Counted from the stretch's first letter, positions 1 to 10,321 are shown. The stretch is 62,666 nt of DNA from Cryobacterium melibiosiphilum (GCF_003602235.1 NZ_QZVS01000096.1:190515-253180); one strand, 5' to 3'. Notes: generated from the letters alone by a model not told the origin. Numbers and translations: made by a program.

Positions 1-8
1 ACGCCGGC

Positions 9-1889
9 ATGAAACGCAACCGCGTGAGCAGCGCGGATGCCGTGGCGCAGCGCGCCGAGAACGCCGAAGCGCCCCGCATTCCCCACCTTCTGCAACGCAT
101 TTTCGCGCTCTTCGCCCCCCACCGGGCCACCCTGATCGTGACCGTGGTGCTCGTTCTGGTCAGCGCCGCGCTCTCGGTGATCCCGCCGCTGCTCACCCAG
201 CGCGCCTTCGACGAGGGGCTGTTCCCGCCCGGCAACGTGCCGAACCTCCCCATTCTCGGCACCCTGGTCGGGCTGATGCTCGGCGTTTACCTCGTATCGG
301 CGCTGCTCGGCGTCTGGCAGACCTGGTTGACGGCGACGGTCGGCAACTCGGTCATGGGAGCGCTGAGGGTGCGGCTGTTCACCCACCTGCAGGCGATGGA
401 ACTGAGCTTCTTCACCAAGACCAAGACCGGGGTGATCCAGTCCCGGCTGCAGAACGATGTGGGCGGCGTCGCGAGCGTGCTGACCAACACGATTTCCAGC
501 ATCCTCGGCAATACCGTCACCGTGATCGCCGCCTTCGTGGCGATGCTGCTGCTGAACTGGCAGCTCACGATCGTGGCCCTCGTGCTGATGCCGATCCTCG
601 TGTTCGCGCAGCGCCGGGTTGGCCAGGTGCGCGCGCGCATCGCCGGCAAGACCCAGGAATCGCTCTCGGACATGACGGCGATCACCCAGGAGACCCTCAG
701 CGTCTCGGGCATCCTGCTGTCGAAGAGCTTCACCCGACAGCAGAACGAGATCGCCCGCTACGCCGACGAGAACGCCAACCAGGTGCGGCTGCAGGTCAGC
801 CAGCAGATGAGCGGCCAATGGTTTTTCGCCACGGTCAGCATCTTCCTCTCCAGCATCCCCGCGATCGTGTACCTCGTGGCCGGCTACCTGATGTTCAATG
901 GCACGACGGATGTCACCCCCGGCACGATCGTGGCGTTCACCACCGTGCAGGCCCGGCTGATTTTTCCGTTGCTCGGCCTCATGCGGGTCGCGCTCGACCT
1001 GCAGACCTCGAGTGCGCTCTTCGCCCGCATCTTCGAGTACCTCGACCTGACGCCGGCGATCAGCGACAAGCCGGCGGCTCTGAGGGTTCCGGCGGCCGGG
1101 GCAGCCGGGGCGGGGGAGCTGGGGCGTGTCGCGTTCGACCACGTCACCTTCGCGTATCCCGATTCGACCGGGGAATCGAAGCCCACCCTCGACGCGGTGT
1201 CGTTCACGATCGAACCCGGCCAGTTCGCGGCGTTCGTCGGTCCTTCCGGCGCCGGGAAAACCACGGTGTCGTACCTGATTCCCAGGTTTTACGAAGCCTC
1301 GGCCGGCCGGGTGGTGTTCAGCGGCGTCGACGTGCGCGATCTCGAGCAGGAGTCGCTCGTCTCCCACATCGGAATCGTGAGCCAGGAGACCTACCTGTTC
1401 CACGCATCCATTGCCGAGAACCTGCGCTACGCGAAACCGGACGCGACGCTCGAGGAGCTCGAGAACGCCGCACGGGCGGCGAACATCCACGACACCATCG
1501 ACTCCTTCCCCGAGAAGTACGACACCATCGTCGGGGAGCGCGGCTACCGGCTCTCCGGCGGTGAGAAGCAGCGCATCGCGATTGCCCGGGTGCTGCTGAA
1601 GGACCCGCCGGTGCTGATTCTCGACGAGGCGACGAGCGCCCTCGACTCGATCTCGGAGGGGGTCGTGCAGGCGGCCCTCGACACCGCGAGCCACGGCCGC
1701 ACCACGATCGCCATCGCCCACCGCCTCAGCACCGTGGTCGACGCCGACGTGATCTTCGTGATCGACGGCGGCCGCATCGTTGAGCGCGGCACACACTCGG
1801 CACTGCTGGCGGCCGACGGCGTCTACGCGAACCTCTACGCCCGGCAGATCACGTCGTCACCCGTGCCTTTCCCACTACCCGCCGACTGA
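9..1889 (+). CDS. ABC exporter, fused permease and ATPase (MsbA/LmrA-type)
   Basis: A half-transporter that should dimerise in the membrane and export a lipid, drug or peptide; the substrate cannot be read from the sequence. Residues 1 to about 340 form the transmembrane domain with about six hydrophobic helices. The ATPase domain follows: Walker A GPSGAGKTT near residue 411, signature LSGGEKQR near 515, Walker B LILDEATSALDS near 535, and an H-loop histidine in IAHRLST near 567. The length of 626 residues is normal for a fused exporter. The ATG at 9 is near the window edge, so an upstream start cannot be excluded. No partner half-transporter lies downstream, which favours a homodimer. Confidence 0.9.
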   Translation: MKRNRVSSADAVAQRAENAEAPRIPHLLQRIFALFAPHRATLIVTVVLVLVSAALSVIPPLLTQRAFDEGLFPPGNVPNLPILGTLVGLMLGVYLVSALLGVWQTWLTATVGNSVMGALRVRLFTHLQAMELSFFTKTKTGVIQSRLQNDVGGVASVLTNTISSILGNTVTVIAAFVAMLLLNWQLTIVALVLMPILVFAQRRVGQVRARIAGKTQESLSDMTAITQETLSVSGILLSKSFTRQQNEIARYADENANQVRLQVSQQMSGQWFFATVSIFLSSIPAIVYLVAGYLMFNGTTDVTPGTIVAFTTVQARLIFPLLGLMRVALDLQTSSALFARIFEYLDLTPAISDKPAALRVPAAGAAGAGELGRVAFDHVTFAYPDSTGESKPTLDAVSFTIEPGQFAAFVGPSGAGKTTVSYLIPRFYEASAGRVVFSGVDVRDLEQESLVSHIGIVSQETYLFHASIAENLRYAKPDATLEELENAARAANIHDTIDSFPEKYDTIVGERGYRLSGGEKQRIAIARVLLKDPPVLILDEATSALDSISEGVVQAALDTASHGRTTIAIAHRLSTVVDADVIFVIDGGRIVERGTHSALLAADGVYANLYARQITSSPVPFPLPAD

Positions 1890-1935
1890 CCGGCCCCATC
1901 CCCGGTGCGCCCCGCCGGCTGCGGTCTCGCCGAGC

Positions 1936-2112
1936 GGTACTTGCGCCACTGCGCGGTACCTGCGCCGAGCGCGTCTCGCGCGCTGGCGAGCCGAGCGGTA
2001 CTTGCGCCGGTGCGCGGTAGGCGTGCCTATGGCGCAGCGGCGTTGATGCCGCGTTGCGCCGAAGTCGAGCCGCGGGTGCTCCGCTGCGCTGTACTTGCGC
2101 CGCTGCGCGGTA
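1936..2112. repeat. Degenerate GTACTTGCGCC...TGCGCGGTA repeats in a 356-bp gap
   Basis: The gene-free stretch 1890-2245 carries three copies of a 23-bp unit at 1936-1958, 1997-2019 and 2090-2112. Each reads (G/T)GTACTTGCGCC, two variable bases, TGCGCGGTA. Copies one and three are also followed by TGCGCCGAGCGCG. The core GCGCC-n2-TGCGCGG is partly palindromic. No convincing gene is present in this gap. Short relatives of the motif recur at the right edge of the window (from about 62620). The function is unknown. Confidence 0.6.
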
Positions 2113-2245
2113 GCTGCGCCGAGCGCGGATCGGGCGCTGGTGAGGTGCGCGGGTGCTGCGCCGTGCCGTGGAACTGGCGCGGCGGTGCGTAGTGGCGCTT
2201 TTGCTCTGCACCACACGGCCGCGTCGGCTCAGGCGACGGATGCCG

Positions 2246-2929
2246 CTAGCTGCGGTCCTCGAGCATGCCGGTCATCAGGTCGATCTCGGACTTCTGGCTC
2301 AGCACCACCGCGTTCGCGAACCCGCGCACGGTGGAGTTGTCGCTGCGGTCGAGCACCGCCTCGGCCATCTCGACCGCTCCCTGGTGATGCGCGATCATCA
2401 GCGTGAGAAACTCGCGCTCAGCGTCGATACCGGATGCCGCGGTCAGCGACGCGATCTGCTCACTCGTCGCGAGCCCGGGCATGGGCTCGCCCGCAACATG
2501 CTCGGTGTCGTGAGCATGACCCGAGTCTGAGCCGGAGTCCGTCGGGGCCGGCCGGGTCATCCAGGTCATTGACGGTTCGGCGCCAGCCTGGCTCAGGTCC
2601 CAGAGCACGAGCCAGGCGTACATCTGCCCCGACTGCTGGCCCTGGGTGACGGTGATGTCGTAGGCGAGCCGGCGCACGGCCTCGTCATCGGTGCGGTCCC
2701 GAATGATGAGCGCGAGTTCGACCCCCTGGTTGTGGTGGGTCTGCATGTCCCGGGCAAACCCGGCCTCGGCGCTCGTATCACTCGGCCGCGGGTCGACGAG
2801 CGTACTCAGCCGACCGACCGAGAACGCGGCGACGCCCACGACCAAAGCGGTCAGCATGATCGCCACCAACAGCGTGACCCGGCGCACACCGCGGCGGGGG
2901 GCGGCCGCCGCGGCCTCCGTCTCAGTCAT
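2246..2929 (-). CDS. DUF305 family membrane-anchored protein
   Basis: A 227-residue DUF305 protein, a ferritin-like four-helix family found in actinobacteria and often near metal genes; the biochemical role is not established. An N-terminal transmembrane anchor spans residues 19-41 and the rest should lie outside the membrane. The two family motifs are visible: MQTHHNQG around 62-69 and MIAHHQGAVEMAE around 178-190. The His/Glu/Met-rich helices could bind metal (inference). A histidine-rich linker (GHAHDTEH) separates the two halves. The start lies 8 bp from the end of the upstream DUF3105 gene, so the two are probably co-transcribed. Confidence 0.88.
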   Translation of the reverse strand: MTETEAAAAAPRRGVRRVTLLVAIMLTALVVGVAAFSVGRLSTLVDPRPSDTSAEAGFARDMQTHHNQGVELALIIRDRTDDEAVRRLAYDITVTQGQQSGQMYAWLVLWDLSQAGAEPSMTWMTRPAPTDSGSDSGHAHDTEHVAGEPMPGLATSEQIASLTAASGIDAEREFLTLMIAHHQGAVEMAEAVLDRSDNSTVRGFANAVVLSQKSEIDLMTGMLEDRS

Positions 2930-2937
2930 GGTGAGAC

Positions 2938-3618
2938 TTAGGATTCCTTGCCGGGCGCATCAATGCCGCCGGTGCAGGGGGCACCCGGCTCTGGCACGGT
3001 CGAGGCCTTCCAGAATTCCTGGAAGAACTCCGTGATGCGCGGGTCGCTGGCGTCCTCGACCTGAAGCTGGGAGTTCCAACCGCTGACGACGATGGGGGAG
3101 GGCAGGCCCTCGAACGGCGAGAGCACGACGTAGGTCGATGGCAGCACGGCCTTGAGGGTCTCGAGCTGTTCGTCGCCGAGGCTCGGGTCGTATGTCACCC
3201 AGAGCGCACCGTGCTCGAGTGCGTGCACGGTGTTCTCGTTGGGAACCGCTTCGGAGTACACGCCGCAGTTGATCCACGCGGAGGCGTGCTCGCCGCCGGC
3301 CGGCGGGGTCTGCTCGTAGGTCACCGCTGTTTCGACGTGCGCGGCCGTGTTCTCGAAGGTCTCCACACCCTCGATCGTCGATGCGTCACCGTCACCGCCG
3401 CCGGCATAGTTGGCCGCCTGCGGGCTCAGCACGATCGAGGCGATGATGACGCCCACGATGGCGACCCCGGCGACGGAACCGGCGATGATGCCGATGCGCC
3501 GGTTGCGCTTGGCGCGTTTCTGGGTGCGGTGGTATTCCTCGAGCTTCTTCGCCCGCTGGGCGGCGCGCTGCTCTTTGACGGATGCTTTGTTTGCGGGGGA
3601 GCCGGGGTTGGGCGTCAC
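2938..3618 (-). CDS. DUF3105 family membrane-anchored protein
   Basis: A DUF3105 protein, an actinobacterial family of unknown function frequently paired with DUF305. A charged cytoplasmic N-terminus (AAQRAKKLEEYHRTQKRAKR) leads into one transmembrane helix. The extracytoplasmic domain contains the family segment PPAGGEHASAWINCGVY and the later NTVHALEHGALW block. One cysteine sits in WINCG and another near the C-terminus in APCTGG, so they may form a disulfide. I choose the GTG at 3618 because GAGAGG lies about 5 nt upstream. An upstream in-frame ATG at 3648 would add ten residues but lacks a good ribosome site. It is the first gene of the DUF3105-DUF305 pair. Confidence 0.85.
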   Translation of the reverse strand: MTPNPGSPANKASVKEQRAAQRAKKLEEYHRTQKRAKRNRRIGIIAGSVAGVAIVGVIIASIVLSPQAANYAGGGDGDASTIEGVETFENTAAHVETAVTYEQTPPAGGEHASAWINCGVYSEAVPNENTVHALEHGALWVTYDPSLGDEQLETLKAVLPSTYVVLSPFEGLPSPIVVSGWNSQLQVEDASDPRITEFFQEFWKASTVPEPGAPCTGGIDAPGKES

Positions 3619-3809
3619 GGGGGCCTCTCTCGATGGTGCAGTAAACATTCGTGCAGTATCTATTCGAACGTATCAGTGTGACCCCGGACGTCGGCTGGGA
3701 ACCTCCCGATACCCCGGGATACAGTTGAAGGGGTCGACGGATGCCGCGGCCGACTCCTCTCGCAGACTCTCACCGCACACTTTTCACCGCATACAAAGGA
3801 CTCATTCCG

Positions 3810-5174
3810 ATGCAGATTGCCGACACTATTCTTGACCTCATCGGCAACACCCCGCTGGTCAAGCTCCACAAGGTCACGGATGGCGTGGCGGCCACGGTGC
3901 TCGTGAAGCTCGAATACCTGAACCCGGGCGGCTCGGCGAAAGACCGCATCGCGGTGCGCATCATCGATGCCGCCGAGCGTGACGGCCTCCTGAAGCCCGG
4001 CGGCACGATCGTCGAACCGACCTCGGGCAACACCGGGGTCGGCCTGGCCCTCGTCGCCCAGCAGCGCGGCTACAAGTGCGTGTTCGTGCTTCCCGACAAG
4101 GTCGGCGAGGACAAACGCAATGTGCTCACCGCCTACGGCGCCGAGATCGTAGTGACGCCGACATCCGTCGCCCCCGACGACCCCGACTCGTACTACAGCG
4201 TGTCCGACCGGCTGGCGCGCGAGATTCCGGGCGCCTTCAAGCCCAACCAGTACTTCAACCCCAACGGTCCGCTCAGCCACTATGAGACCACCGGCCCCGA
4301 AATCTGGCGCGACACCGACGGCACCGTCACCCACTTCGTCGCGGGCGTCGGCACCGGCGGTACGATCACCGGCACGGGCCGCTACCTGCGCGAGATCTCG
4401 GGCGACACCGTGCGCATCGTCGGCGCCGACCCGGAAGGCTCGGTCTACTCCGGCGGCACCGGCCGCCCCTACCTCGTCGAGGGCGTCGGCGAGGACTTCT
4501 GGCCGGGCGCCTACGACCCCTCGGTCGTGCACGAGGTGATCGCAGTGACGGATGCCGACAGCTTCGCCATGACCCGCCGGCTCGCCCTCGAAGAGGGCAT
4601 CCTGGTCGGCGGATCGAGCGGAATGGCGGTCGTCGCCGCGCTGCGCCTCGCCGAAACCCTCACCGCCGACGACACCGTTGTAGTGCTGCTGCCCGACGGG
4701 GGCCGCGGCTACCTCGGCAAGATCTTCAACGACGGGTGGATGCGCAGCTACGGTTTCACCAACGCACCGGCCGGTCACACGGTCGCCGACCTGCTGACCT
4801 CGAAGACCGGGCTGATGCCCGCCTTCGTCTACGTGCACCCGAGCGACACCGTGCACGACGCGATCGAGACGATGACGAGCTCGAGCGTCTCGCAGCTGCT
4901 CGTGCTGAGCGCCAAGCCGCCCGTCGTGATGGGCGAGGTGCTCGGCGCCCTCGACGAGCGCGCCTTGATGAGCCTCGTCTTCTCCGGGGAGGCGAAACTC
5001 ACCGACCGGGTCAGCACGATCGTCGGCGACGCCCTGCCACTGATCGGGGTGAACGAGCCGGTCGGCACCGCCCGCGCGGCCTTCGCCACGCACGACGCGC
5101 TGCTCGTGACCGACGGCGGCAAACCACTCGGCGTCATCACCCGCCACGACCTGCTCACCTACCTGAGCCTCTGA
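3810..5174 (+). CDS. cbs: Cystathionine beta-synthase
   Basis: A PLP enzyme condensing serine (or O-acetylserine) with homocysteine to cystathionine, the first step of reverse transsulfuration. It is 454 residues long. The PLP lysine is about K44 in NPGGSAKDR, followed by the substrate loop TSGNTGVG and the phosphate-binding GTGGTITG near residue 180. Two CBS domains occupy about 335-454. This architecture separates it from the shorter cysteine synthase CysK. The start is the ATG at 3810, with AAAGGA 9 nt upstream; the longer frame from 3741 lacks a ribosome site. The next gene is cystathionine gamma-synthase/lyase after a 30-bp gap, so the pair forms a transsulfuration operon. Confidence 0.93.
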   Translation: MQIADTILDLIGNTPLVKLHKVTDGVAATVLVKLEYLNPGGSAKDRIAVRIIDAAERDGLLKPGGTIVEPTSGNTGVGLALVAQQRGYKCVFVLPDKVGEDKRNVLTAYGAEIVVTPTSVAPDDPDSYYSVSDRLAREIPGAFKPNQYFNPNGPLSHYETTGPEIWRDTDGTVTHFVAGVGTGGTITGTGRYLREISGDTVRIVGADPEGSVYSGGTGRPYLVEGVGEDFWPGAYDPSVVHEVIAVTDADSFAMTRRLALEEGILVGGSSGMAVVAALRLAETLTADDTVVVLLPDGGRGYLGKIFNDGWMRSYGFTNAPAGHTVADLLTSKTGLMPAFVYVHPSDTVHDAIETMTSSSVSQLLVLSAKPPVVMGEVLGALDERALMSLVFSGEAKLTDRVSTIVGDALPLIGVNEPVGTARAAFATHDALLVTDGGKPLGVITRHDLLTYLSL

Positions 5175-5204
5175 TACCTTTCACTCTTCTTTATAAGGAC
5201 AGCC

Positions 5205-6365
5205 ATGACTGACAGCACGACGCACAACTTCGACACCCTCGCCATCCACGCCGGACAGGCCTACGACCCCACCACGGGAGCCGTGATTCCGCCGATCTAC
5301 CAGACCTCGACCTACGTGCAGAACAGCATCGGCAACCTCAAGGGCGGCTATGAGTACAGCCGCGGCGGCAACCCCACCCGCACCGTGCTCGAGACCCTGC
5401 TCGCCGCCCTCGAAGGCGGCAAGCACGGCCTCGCCTTTGCAAGCGGACTCGCCGCTGAGGACACCATTCTGCGCGCCATCCTCGCACCGGGCGACCACGT
5501 GGTGCTCGGCAACGACGTCTACGGCGGCACCCATCGTCTGATCAACCGGGTGCACGGCGCCTGGGGCATCCGCAACACCACGGTCGAGATGAGCGATCTC
5601 GCCGCCGTCGAAGCCGCGATCATCCCCGGCGAGAGCAAGATCCTCTGGGTCGAGACGCCGAGCAATCCGCTCATGAAGATCAGCGACATCGCGGCGCTGA
5701 GTGAGCTCGGGCACCGTCATGGCCTCGTCGTGATCGTCGACAACACCTTTGCGTCACCCGCGCTGCAGCATCCGCTCGCCCACGGCGCCGACGTCGTCGT
5801 GCACTCGACCACCAAGTACCTCGGCGGCCACTCCGACGTTCTCGGCGGCGGCCTCGTCATCAACGACGACGAGCTCGCGGAGAAGGCGACGTTCATCCAG
5901 TTCGCCGCCGGCCCGGTCGCGGCCCCGCTCGACGCCTGGCTCACCGTGCGCGGCATCAAGACCCTCTCAGTGCGTATGGAACGCCACTCGAGCAACGCCC
6001 TCGCCATTGCGAAGCACCTGCAGGCGCACCCCGCCATCGAGCGGGTCTACTACCCGGGCCTGCCCGAGCACCCGGGGCACGAGCTGGCTGCGAGGCAGAT
6101 GAGCGGCTTCGGCGGCATGATCTCCATCGCCTTCACGGGCGGCGCGGTCGTGGCCCGCACCTTCGCCGAGTCGATGCACCTGTTCCAGCTCGCCGAATCA
6201 CTCGGCGGCGTGGAATCCCTCGTCAACTACCCGGCCGAGATGACCCACGCCTCGGTGCGCGGCACGGAGCTCGAAGTCGCCGACAACATCGTGCGCCTCT
6301 CGGTCGGCATTGAAGACGTGCGCGACCTCATCGCCGACCTCGACGCGGCGCTGCCCGCTTCCTAG
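5205..6365 (+). CDS. metB: Cystathionine gamma-synthase / gamma-lyase
   Basis: A PLP-dependent Cys/Met metabolism enzyme of 386 residues. Visible marks are the N-terminal DTLAIHAGQ, the ETP-N-P loop (VETPSNPL), and the PLP lysine near residue 204 in HSTTKYLGGHSD. Sequence alone does not separate gamma-synthase (MetB) from gamma-lyase; with cystathionine beta-synthase just upstream, the lyase direction giving cysteine is plausible. A good AAGGA lies upstream of the ATG at 5205. The TAG stop shares its CTAG with the stop of the convergent dehydrogenase gene. Confidence 0.92.
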   Translation: MTDSTTHNFDTLAIHAGQAYDPTTGAVIPPIYQTSTYVQNSIGNLKGGYEYSRGGNPTRTVLETLLAALEGGKHGLAFASGLAAEDTILRAILAPGDHVVLGNDVYGGTHRLINRVHGAWGIRNTTVEMSDLAAVEAAIIPGESKILWVETPSNPLMKISDIAALSELGHRHGLVVIVDNTFASPALQHPLAHGADVVVHSTTKYLGGHSDVLGGGLVINDDELAEKATFIQFAAGPVAAPLDAWLTVRGIKTLSVRMERHSSNALAIAKHLQAHPAIERVYYPGLPEHPGHELAARQMSGFGGMISIAFTGGAVVARTFAESMHLFQLAESLGGVESLVNYPAEMTHASVRGTELEVADNIVRLSVGIEDVRDLIADLDAALPAS

Positions 6366-7174
6366 GCCGCGCGGGAGAAGGCTGACGCCCGGGCGATCTG
6401 CTCGGGCGTCGGGCGGATGCCGGTGTACAGCACGAACTGTTCTTCCGCCTGGAGGGCGACCACCTCGCCGCCGGTGATGACGGGCTTTCCGGCCTCCCGC
6501 GCGGTCTGGATCAGTCGCGTTTCCGACGGCGACGCCACAACATCGAAGACGATCCGGGCGGCCGCGATCGTCGCCGGCTCGAATGAGAGCTGGTCTTCGT
6601 CGGGGGTCATGCCCTGCGGGGTGACGTTCACGATCAGGTCCGCCGTCAACTCGCCGACCCGCGGTGCCCACGCGTACCCGCATTCCGTGGCCAGGGCCCG
6701 GCCGGTGACCTCGTTGCGCGCCACGACGGTGCCGGCGGCGAACCCCGCATCGCGCAACGCGGCCGCGACGGCCTTGGCCATGCCGCCGCTACCCTGCACG
6801 ATCACCGACAGCTCCGGCGACACCGCGTGCTGCTCGATCAGTCGGCGCACGGCCGTGTAGTCGGTGTTGTACGCGCGCAAATACCCGTCGTCGTTCACGA
6901 TCGTATTCACCGAGTCGATGGCGAGAGCGGATGCATCGAGCTCGTCCACGAGCGCGATCACCGCTTCTTTATAGGGCATCGAGATGGCACAGCCGCGGAT
7001 GCCGAGGCCCCGCACGCCCGCGATTGCGCCCTCGAGGGTGACCGGGGCGAAGGCCTTGTAGACGAAGTTGAGACCGAGTTCGTCGTAGAGAAAATTGTGG
7101 AACCGGGTGCCGATGTTGCTCGGCCGGGCGGCGAGCGAGATGCACAGGGTCATGTCCTTGTTGAGAATTGGCAT
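6362..7174 (-). CDS. Shikimate 5-dehydrogenase-like NAD(P) oxidoreductase
   Basis: A 270-residue member of the shikimate/quinate dehydrogenase family, which reduces 3-dehydroshikimate with NADPH; this branch may use another substrate. The N-terminal substrate domain contains CAISMPYKEAVI, where the lysine matches the catalytic one, and the Rossmann fold has VQGSGGMAKAVAAAL. The usual N-terminal SxSxxxHN pattern is replaced by MPILNKDMTLCISLAARPSN, so it is a paralogue rather than the textbook AroE. The ATG at 7174 fits this start; a frame reaching 7270 has no support. It is convergent with metB and divergent from the sugar importer. Confidence 0.8.
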   Translation of the reverse strand: MPILNKDMTLCISLAARPSNIGTRFHNFLYDELGLNFVYKAFAPVTLEGAIAGVRGLGIRGCAISMPYKEAVIALVDELDASALAIDSVNTIVNDDGYLRAYNTDYTAVRRLIEQHAVSPELSVIVQGSGGMAKAVAAALRDAGFAAGTVVARNEVTGRALATECGYAWAPRVGELTADLIVNVTPQGMTPDEDQLSFEPATIAAARIVFDVVASPSETRLIQTAREAGKPVITGGEVVALQAEEQFVLYTGIRPTPEQIARASAFSRAA

Positions 7175-7381
7175 GGCCCCATTGTTGCGCGTTCTGCCTG
7201 CCGTGCGCCCGGGTGAGGGGAGCTTTCCCCCCGGTGAGCGCCGTGTTATCGGAGCGTTACCGGTGGCCACTTGACATGAGCAAGGCTCAGGGCCAGCATG
7301 ACAAAGCTCTGGCGCTCTGCGGGTTCAATGCCACACACAGTTGGAGCTCACACCGGTCGACGACGACAAGGGAAGGCTTCA

Positions 7382-8932
7382 ATGTTGAACAGCCCGGTCA
7401 TTCTCGAAATGCGATCCATCACCAAGGAATTCCCCGGCGTCAAGGCGCTGTCCAACGTCTCCCTCACCGTGAAAGCCAGTGAGATCCACGCCATCTGCGG
7501 CGAGAACGGCGCCGGCAAGTCGACCCTGATGAAGGTGCTCTCCGGCGTCTACCCGTACGGCTCCTACTCGGGGGATATCTACTTCGAGGGCAGCGAGATG
7601 CGGTTCAAGGACATCCGTTCGAGCGAAGCGGCCGGCATCGCGATCATCCATCAGGAACTCGCGCTCATTCCCGAGCTGTCCATCACCGAGAACATCTTTC
7701 TCGGCAACGAGCCCACCCGGTGGGGCGGCATCGACTGGGTCGGTGCCAAGCGCACGGCCTACGAACTGCTCGCGCGGGTCGGCCTGCGCGACGACCCGGA
7801 CACCCTGATCAAGAACATCGGCGTGGGCAAACAACAGCTCGTTGAGATCGCCAAGGCGCTCAACAAATCCGTCAAGGTGCTCATCCTCGACGAACCGACC
7901 GCAGCGCTGAACGAGTCGGACTCCCAGCATCTGCTCGACCTGATTCGCGGGCTGAAGAGCAAGGGCATCAGCTCGATCATGATCTCGCACAAGCTCAACG
8001 AGATCGAACAGGTTGCCGATTCGATCACCATCATTCGTGATGGCAAGGCCATTGAAACGCTCGACATCGCCGCCGACGGGGTCAACGAGGATCGCATCAT
8101 TCGCGGCATGGTCGGTCGGAGCCTGGAAAGCCGGTTTCCCGAGCACACCCCCCAGATCGGCCCCGTGTTCTTCGAGGTGCGGGACTGGACCGTGCAGCAC
8201 CCGCAGGTGGCGGAGCGACTCGTCGCCAAGGGATCGAACCTCACCGTGCGCCAGGGCGAGATCGTGGGCATCGCCGGTCTGATGGGCGCCGGCCGCACCG
8301 AGCTGGCCATGAGCATCTTCGGCCGTTCCTACGGAAACTTCGTCTCGGGCCAGATCTTCAAGGATGGCAAGGAGATCGAACTGCGCAGCGTGGGGGAGGC
8401 GATTGAACATGGGCTCGCCTATGTCAGCGAAGACCGCAAGGCGCTCGGCCTCAACCTGCTCGACGACATCAAACGATCGGTCGTCTCGGCCAAGCTCTCG
8501 AAGATCTCGGCCGGACCGGTCGTGAACGACTCCAAGGAATACGCGATCGCCGAGGAGTACCGCAAGAACCTGCGGATCAAGACGCCGACGGTGGACATGG
8601 GCGTGAGCAAACTCTCCGGCGGTAACCAGCAGAAGGTCGTGCTGGCGAAGTGGATGTTCACCGACCCCGACATTCTCATTCTCGACGAACCGACCCGCGG
8701 CATCGATGTGGGGGCCAAATTCGAGATCTACGGCATCATCCAGACGCTCGCCGCCCAGGGCAAGGGCGTGATCTTGATCTCCTCCGAGCTTCCCGAATTG
8801 CTCGGACTCGCCGACCGCATCTACACGATCTTCGAGGGCACGGTCACGGACTGCATTGACGCGGCCGACGCCGACCCCGAAACCCTCATGAAGAGCATGA
8901 CCTCTGCCAGGAAGAAGGTGCGCACAGTATGA
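7382..8932 (+). CDS. gguA: Multiple-monosaccharide ABC importer, ATP-binding protein
   Basis: A sugar ABC ATPase with two ABC domains in tandem, 516 residues, of the MmsA/GguA/XylG class. The first domain has Walker A GENGAGKS near residue 40 and Walker [13 protein letters not shown]. The second has a degenerate P-loop ([10 protein letters not shown]), as usual for this class, with an intact signature LSGGNQQK near 412 and [11 protein letters not shown]. The start ATG at 7382 has GGAAGG upstream; a TTGACA hexamer at 7271 may be part of the promoter. It overlaps the permease gene by 4 bp. Together with the next two genes it should import xylose, arabinose, galactose or similar sugars. Confidence 0.93.
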   Translation: MLNSPVILEMRSITKEFPGVKALSNVSLTVKASEIHAICGENGAGKSTLMKVLSGVYPYGSYSGDIYFEGSEMRFKDIRSSEAAGIAIIHQELALIPELSITENIFLGNEPTRWGGIDWVGAKRTAYELLARVGLRDDPDTLIKNIGVGKQQLVEIAKALNKSVKVLILDEPTAALNESDSQHLLDLIRGLKSKGISSIMISHKLNEIEQVADSITIIRDGKAIETLDIAADGVNEDRIIRGMVGRSLESRFPEHTPQIGPVFFEVRDWTVQHPQVAERLVAKGSNLTVRQGEIVGIAGLMGAGRTELAMSIFGRSYGNFVSGQIFKDGKEIELRSVGEAIEHGLAYVSEDRKALGLNLLDDIKRSVVSAKLSKISAGPVVNDSKEYAIAEEYRKNLRIKTPTVDMGVSKLSGGNQQKVVLAKWMFTDPDILILDEPTRGIDVGAKFEIYGIIQTLAAQGKGVILISSELPELLGLADRIYTIFEGTVTDCIDAADADPETLMKSMTSARKKVRTV

Positions 8933-10257
8933 GCGACACAACCCCGGTCGCGACACAATCGACCGAGAAACGCCGGTTCGGCAACGGACGAAACAGCATC
9001 CGACAATTCGGAATCCTGTTTAGCCTGATCGCGATCATTATTCTCTTCCAGATTCTCACCGACGGCCTCACCCTCAGCTCGGGCAACCTGATCAACCTGG
9101 TCAGCCAGTACTCCTACATTCTGATCCTGGCCATCGGAATGGTGATGGTGATCATCGCCGGCCACATCGACCTGTCCGTCGGATCCGTCGCCGCGTTCTG
9201 CGGGATCGTCGTGGCCAGCTCGATGGCGGACTGGAACTTTCCCTGGCCGGTCGCCATCCTGTTCGGTCTCTTCGTCGGGGCGCTGATCGGTGCCTGGCAG
9301 GGCTTCTGGGTGGCCTACATCGGGGTTCCCGCCTTCATCGTGACCCTGGCCGGCATGCTCATCTTTCGCGGCGGCAACCAGTTCATCGGCAACGCCAACA
9401 CCGTGCCCGTACCCGAGGGGTTCACGACGATCGGCGCCGGCTACCTGCCGGAAGTGGGGCCCGACACCGGCTACAACAACCTCACCCTGCTGATCGGCCT
9501 GGTCATCGCCATTGCGATCGCCGTGCGGGAATGGCGCGCACGCCAGGTGCAGAAGACCATGCACTCCGAGTCGGCGCCGCTCTGGGCGAGCATCGTCAAG
9601 GTCGGCCTGCTCGACGCCGTGGTCATCTACGCCACGTTCCTGTTCGCCGGCGGCCGGGTCGGCACGAGCTTCCCGGTCTCGGGCATCATCCTCGGCGTGC
9701 TGGTGCTGCTGTACGGCTTCGTCACCCGCAACACCATCCTCGGCCGGCACGTCTACGCGGTCGGCGGCAACAAGCTCGCCGCCGAACTCTCCGGGGTCAA
9801 CTCCCGGCGGGTGAACTTTCTCGTCATGATGAACATGTCGATCCTGTCCGCCCTGGCCGGCATGATCTTCGTAGCTCGCGCCGGGGCATCCGGCCCCCAG
9901 GACGGCCTCAGCTGGGAGCTCGACGCGATCGCCGCCGTGTTCATCGGCGGAGCCGCCGTCTCCGGCGGAATCGGCACCGTCATCGGCTCCATCGTGGGTG
10001 GCCTCGTGATGGCCGTGCTGAATAACGGTCTGCAGCTGCTCGGCGTGGGGTCAGACCTGGTGCAGATCATCAAGGGCCTCGTACTGCTGGCAGCTGTGGG
10101 GGTGGATGTCTGGAACAAGAGCCAGGGCCGGCCCTCGATCATCGGCCTGCTCACCCGCAACCGCCGTGCCCCCGGCCCGTCTGAGCCGCCACCCGCCGTG
10201 CTGCCCACCGCTGGCACCCCGTCGACCGCGCAACCCGCCGACCGGGCCACCAACTGA
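8929..10257 (+). CDS. gguB: Multiple-monosaccharide ABC importer, permease
   Basis: The membrane channel of the sugar importer, 442 residues and about ten hydrophobic helices, of the GguB/MmsB/XylH type. The conserved segment [13 protein letters not shown] (about residues 78-90) and the later [19 protein letters not shown] loop, which contacts the ATPase, are typical. A hydrophilic insertion follows [13 protein letters not shown]. The C-terminal 40 residues are rich in Pro/Ala/Thr and probably disordered. The ATG overlaps the ATPase stop (ATGA), so translation is probably coupled. Confidence 0.93.
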   Translation: MSDTTPVATQSTEKRRFGNGRNSIRQFGILFSLIAIIILFQILTDGLTLSSGNLINLVSQYSYILILAIGMVMVIIAGHIDLSVGSVAAFCGIVVASSMADWNFPWPVAILFGLFVGALIGAWQGFWVAYIGVPAFIVTLAGMLIFRGGNQFIGNANTVPVPEGFTTIGAGYLPEVGPDTGYNNLTLLIGLVIAIAIAVREWRARQVQKTMHSESAPLWASIVKVGLLDAVVIYATFLFAGGRVGTSFPVSGIILGVLVLLYGFVTRNTILGRHVYAVGGNKLAAELSGVNSRRVNFLVMMNMSILSALAGMIFVARAGASGPQDGLSWELDAIAAVFIGGAAVSGGIGTVIGSIVGGLVMAVLNNGLQLLGVGSDLVQIIKGLVLLAAVGVDVWNKSQGRPSIIGLLTRNRRAPGPSEPPPAVLPTAGTPSTAQPADRATN

Positions 10258-10321
10258 TTTTTTCTCCTCGTTCCCTGCCCAGGGAAACCCGCAATCAATA
10301 CTCATCAACACAGAGAAAGTG

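Noticed and set aside
3660..5147. Long open frame (about 495 codons) antisense to cystathionine beta-synthase
   Set aside because: It is the GC-rich shadow of a clear PLP enzyme on the other strand; no ribosome site and low-complexity Gly/Ala/Val/Asp composition.
5175..5204. SAM riboswitch for the transsulfuration genes
   Set aside because: The 30-bp gap before metB is too short, and the region upstream of cbs shows no aptamer motif.
7379..8956. Long antisense frame over the sugar ATPase gene
   Set aside because: It mirrors gguA codons; no family features. Similar antisense shadows over nrdE, tmsA, copA, CoADR and MFS genes were rejected for the same reason.
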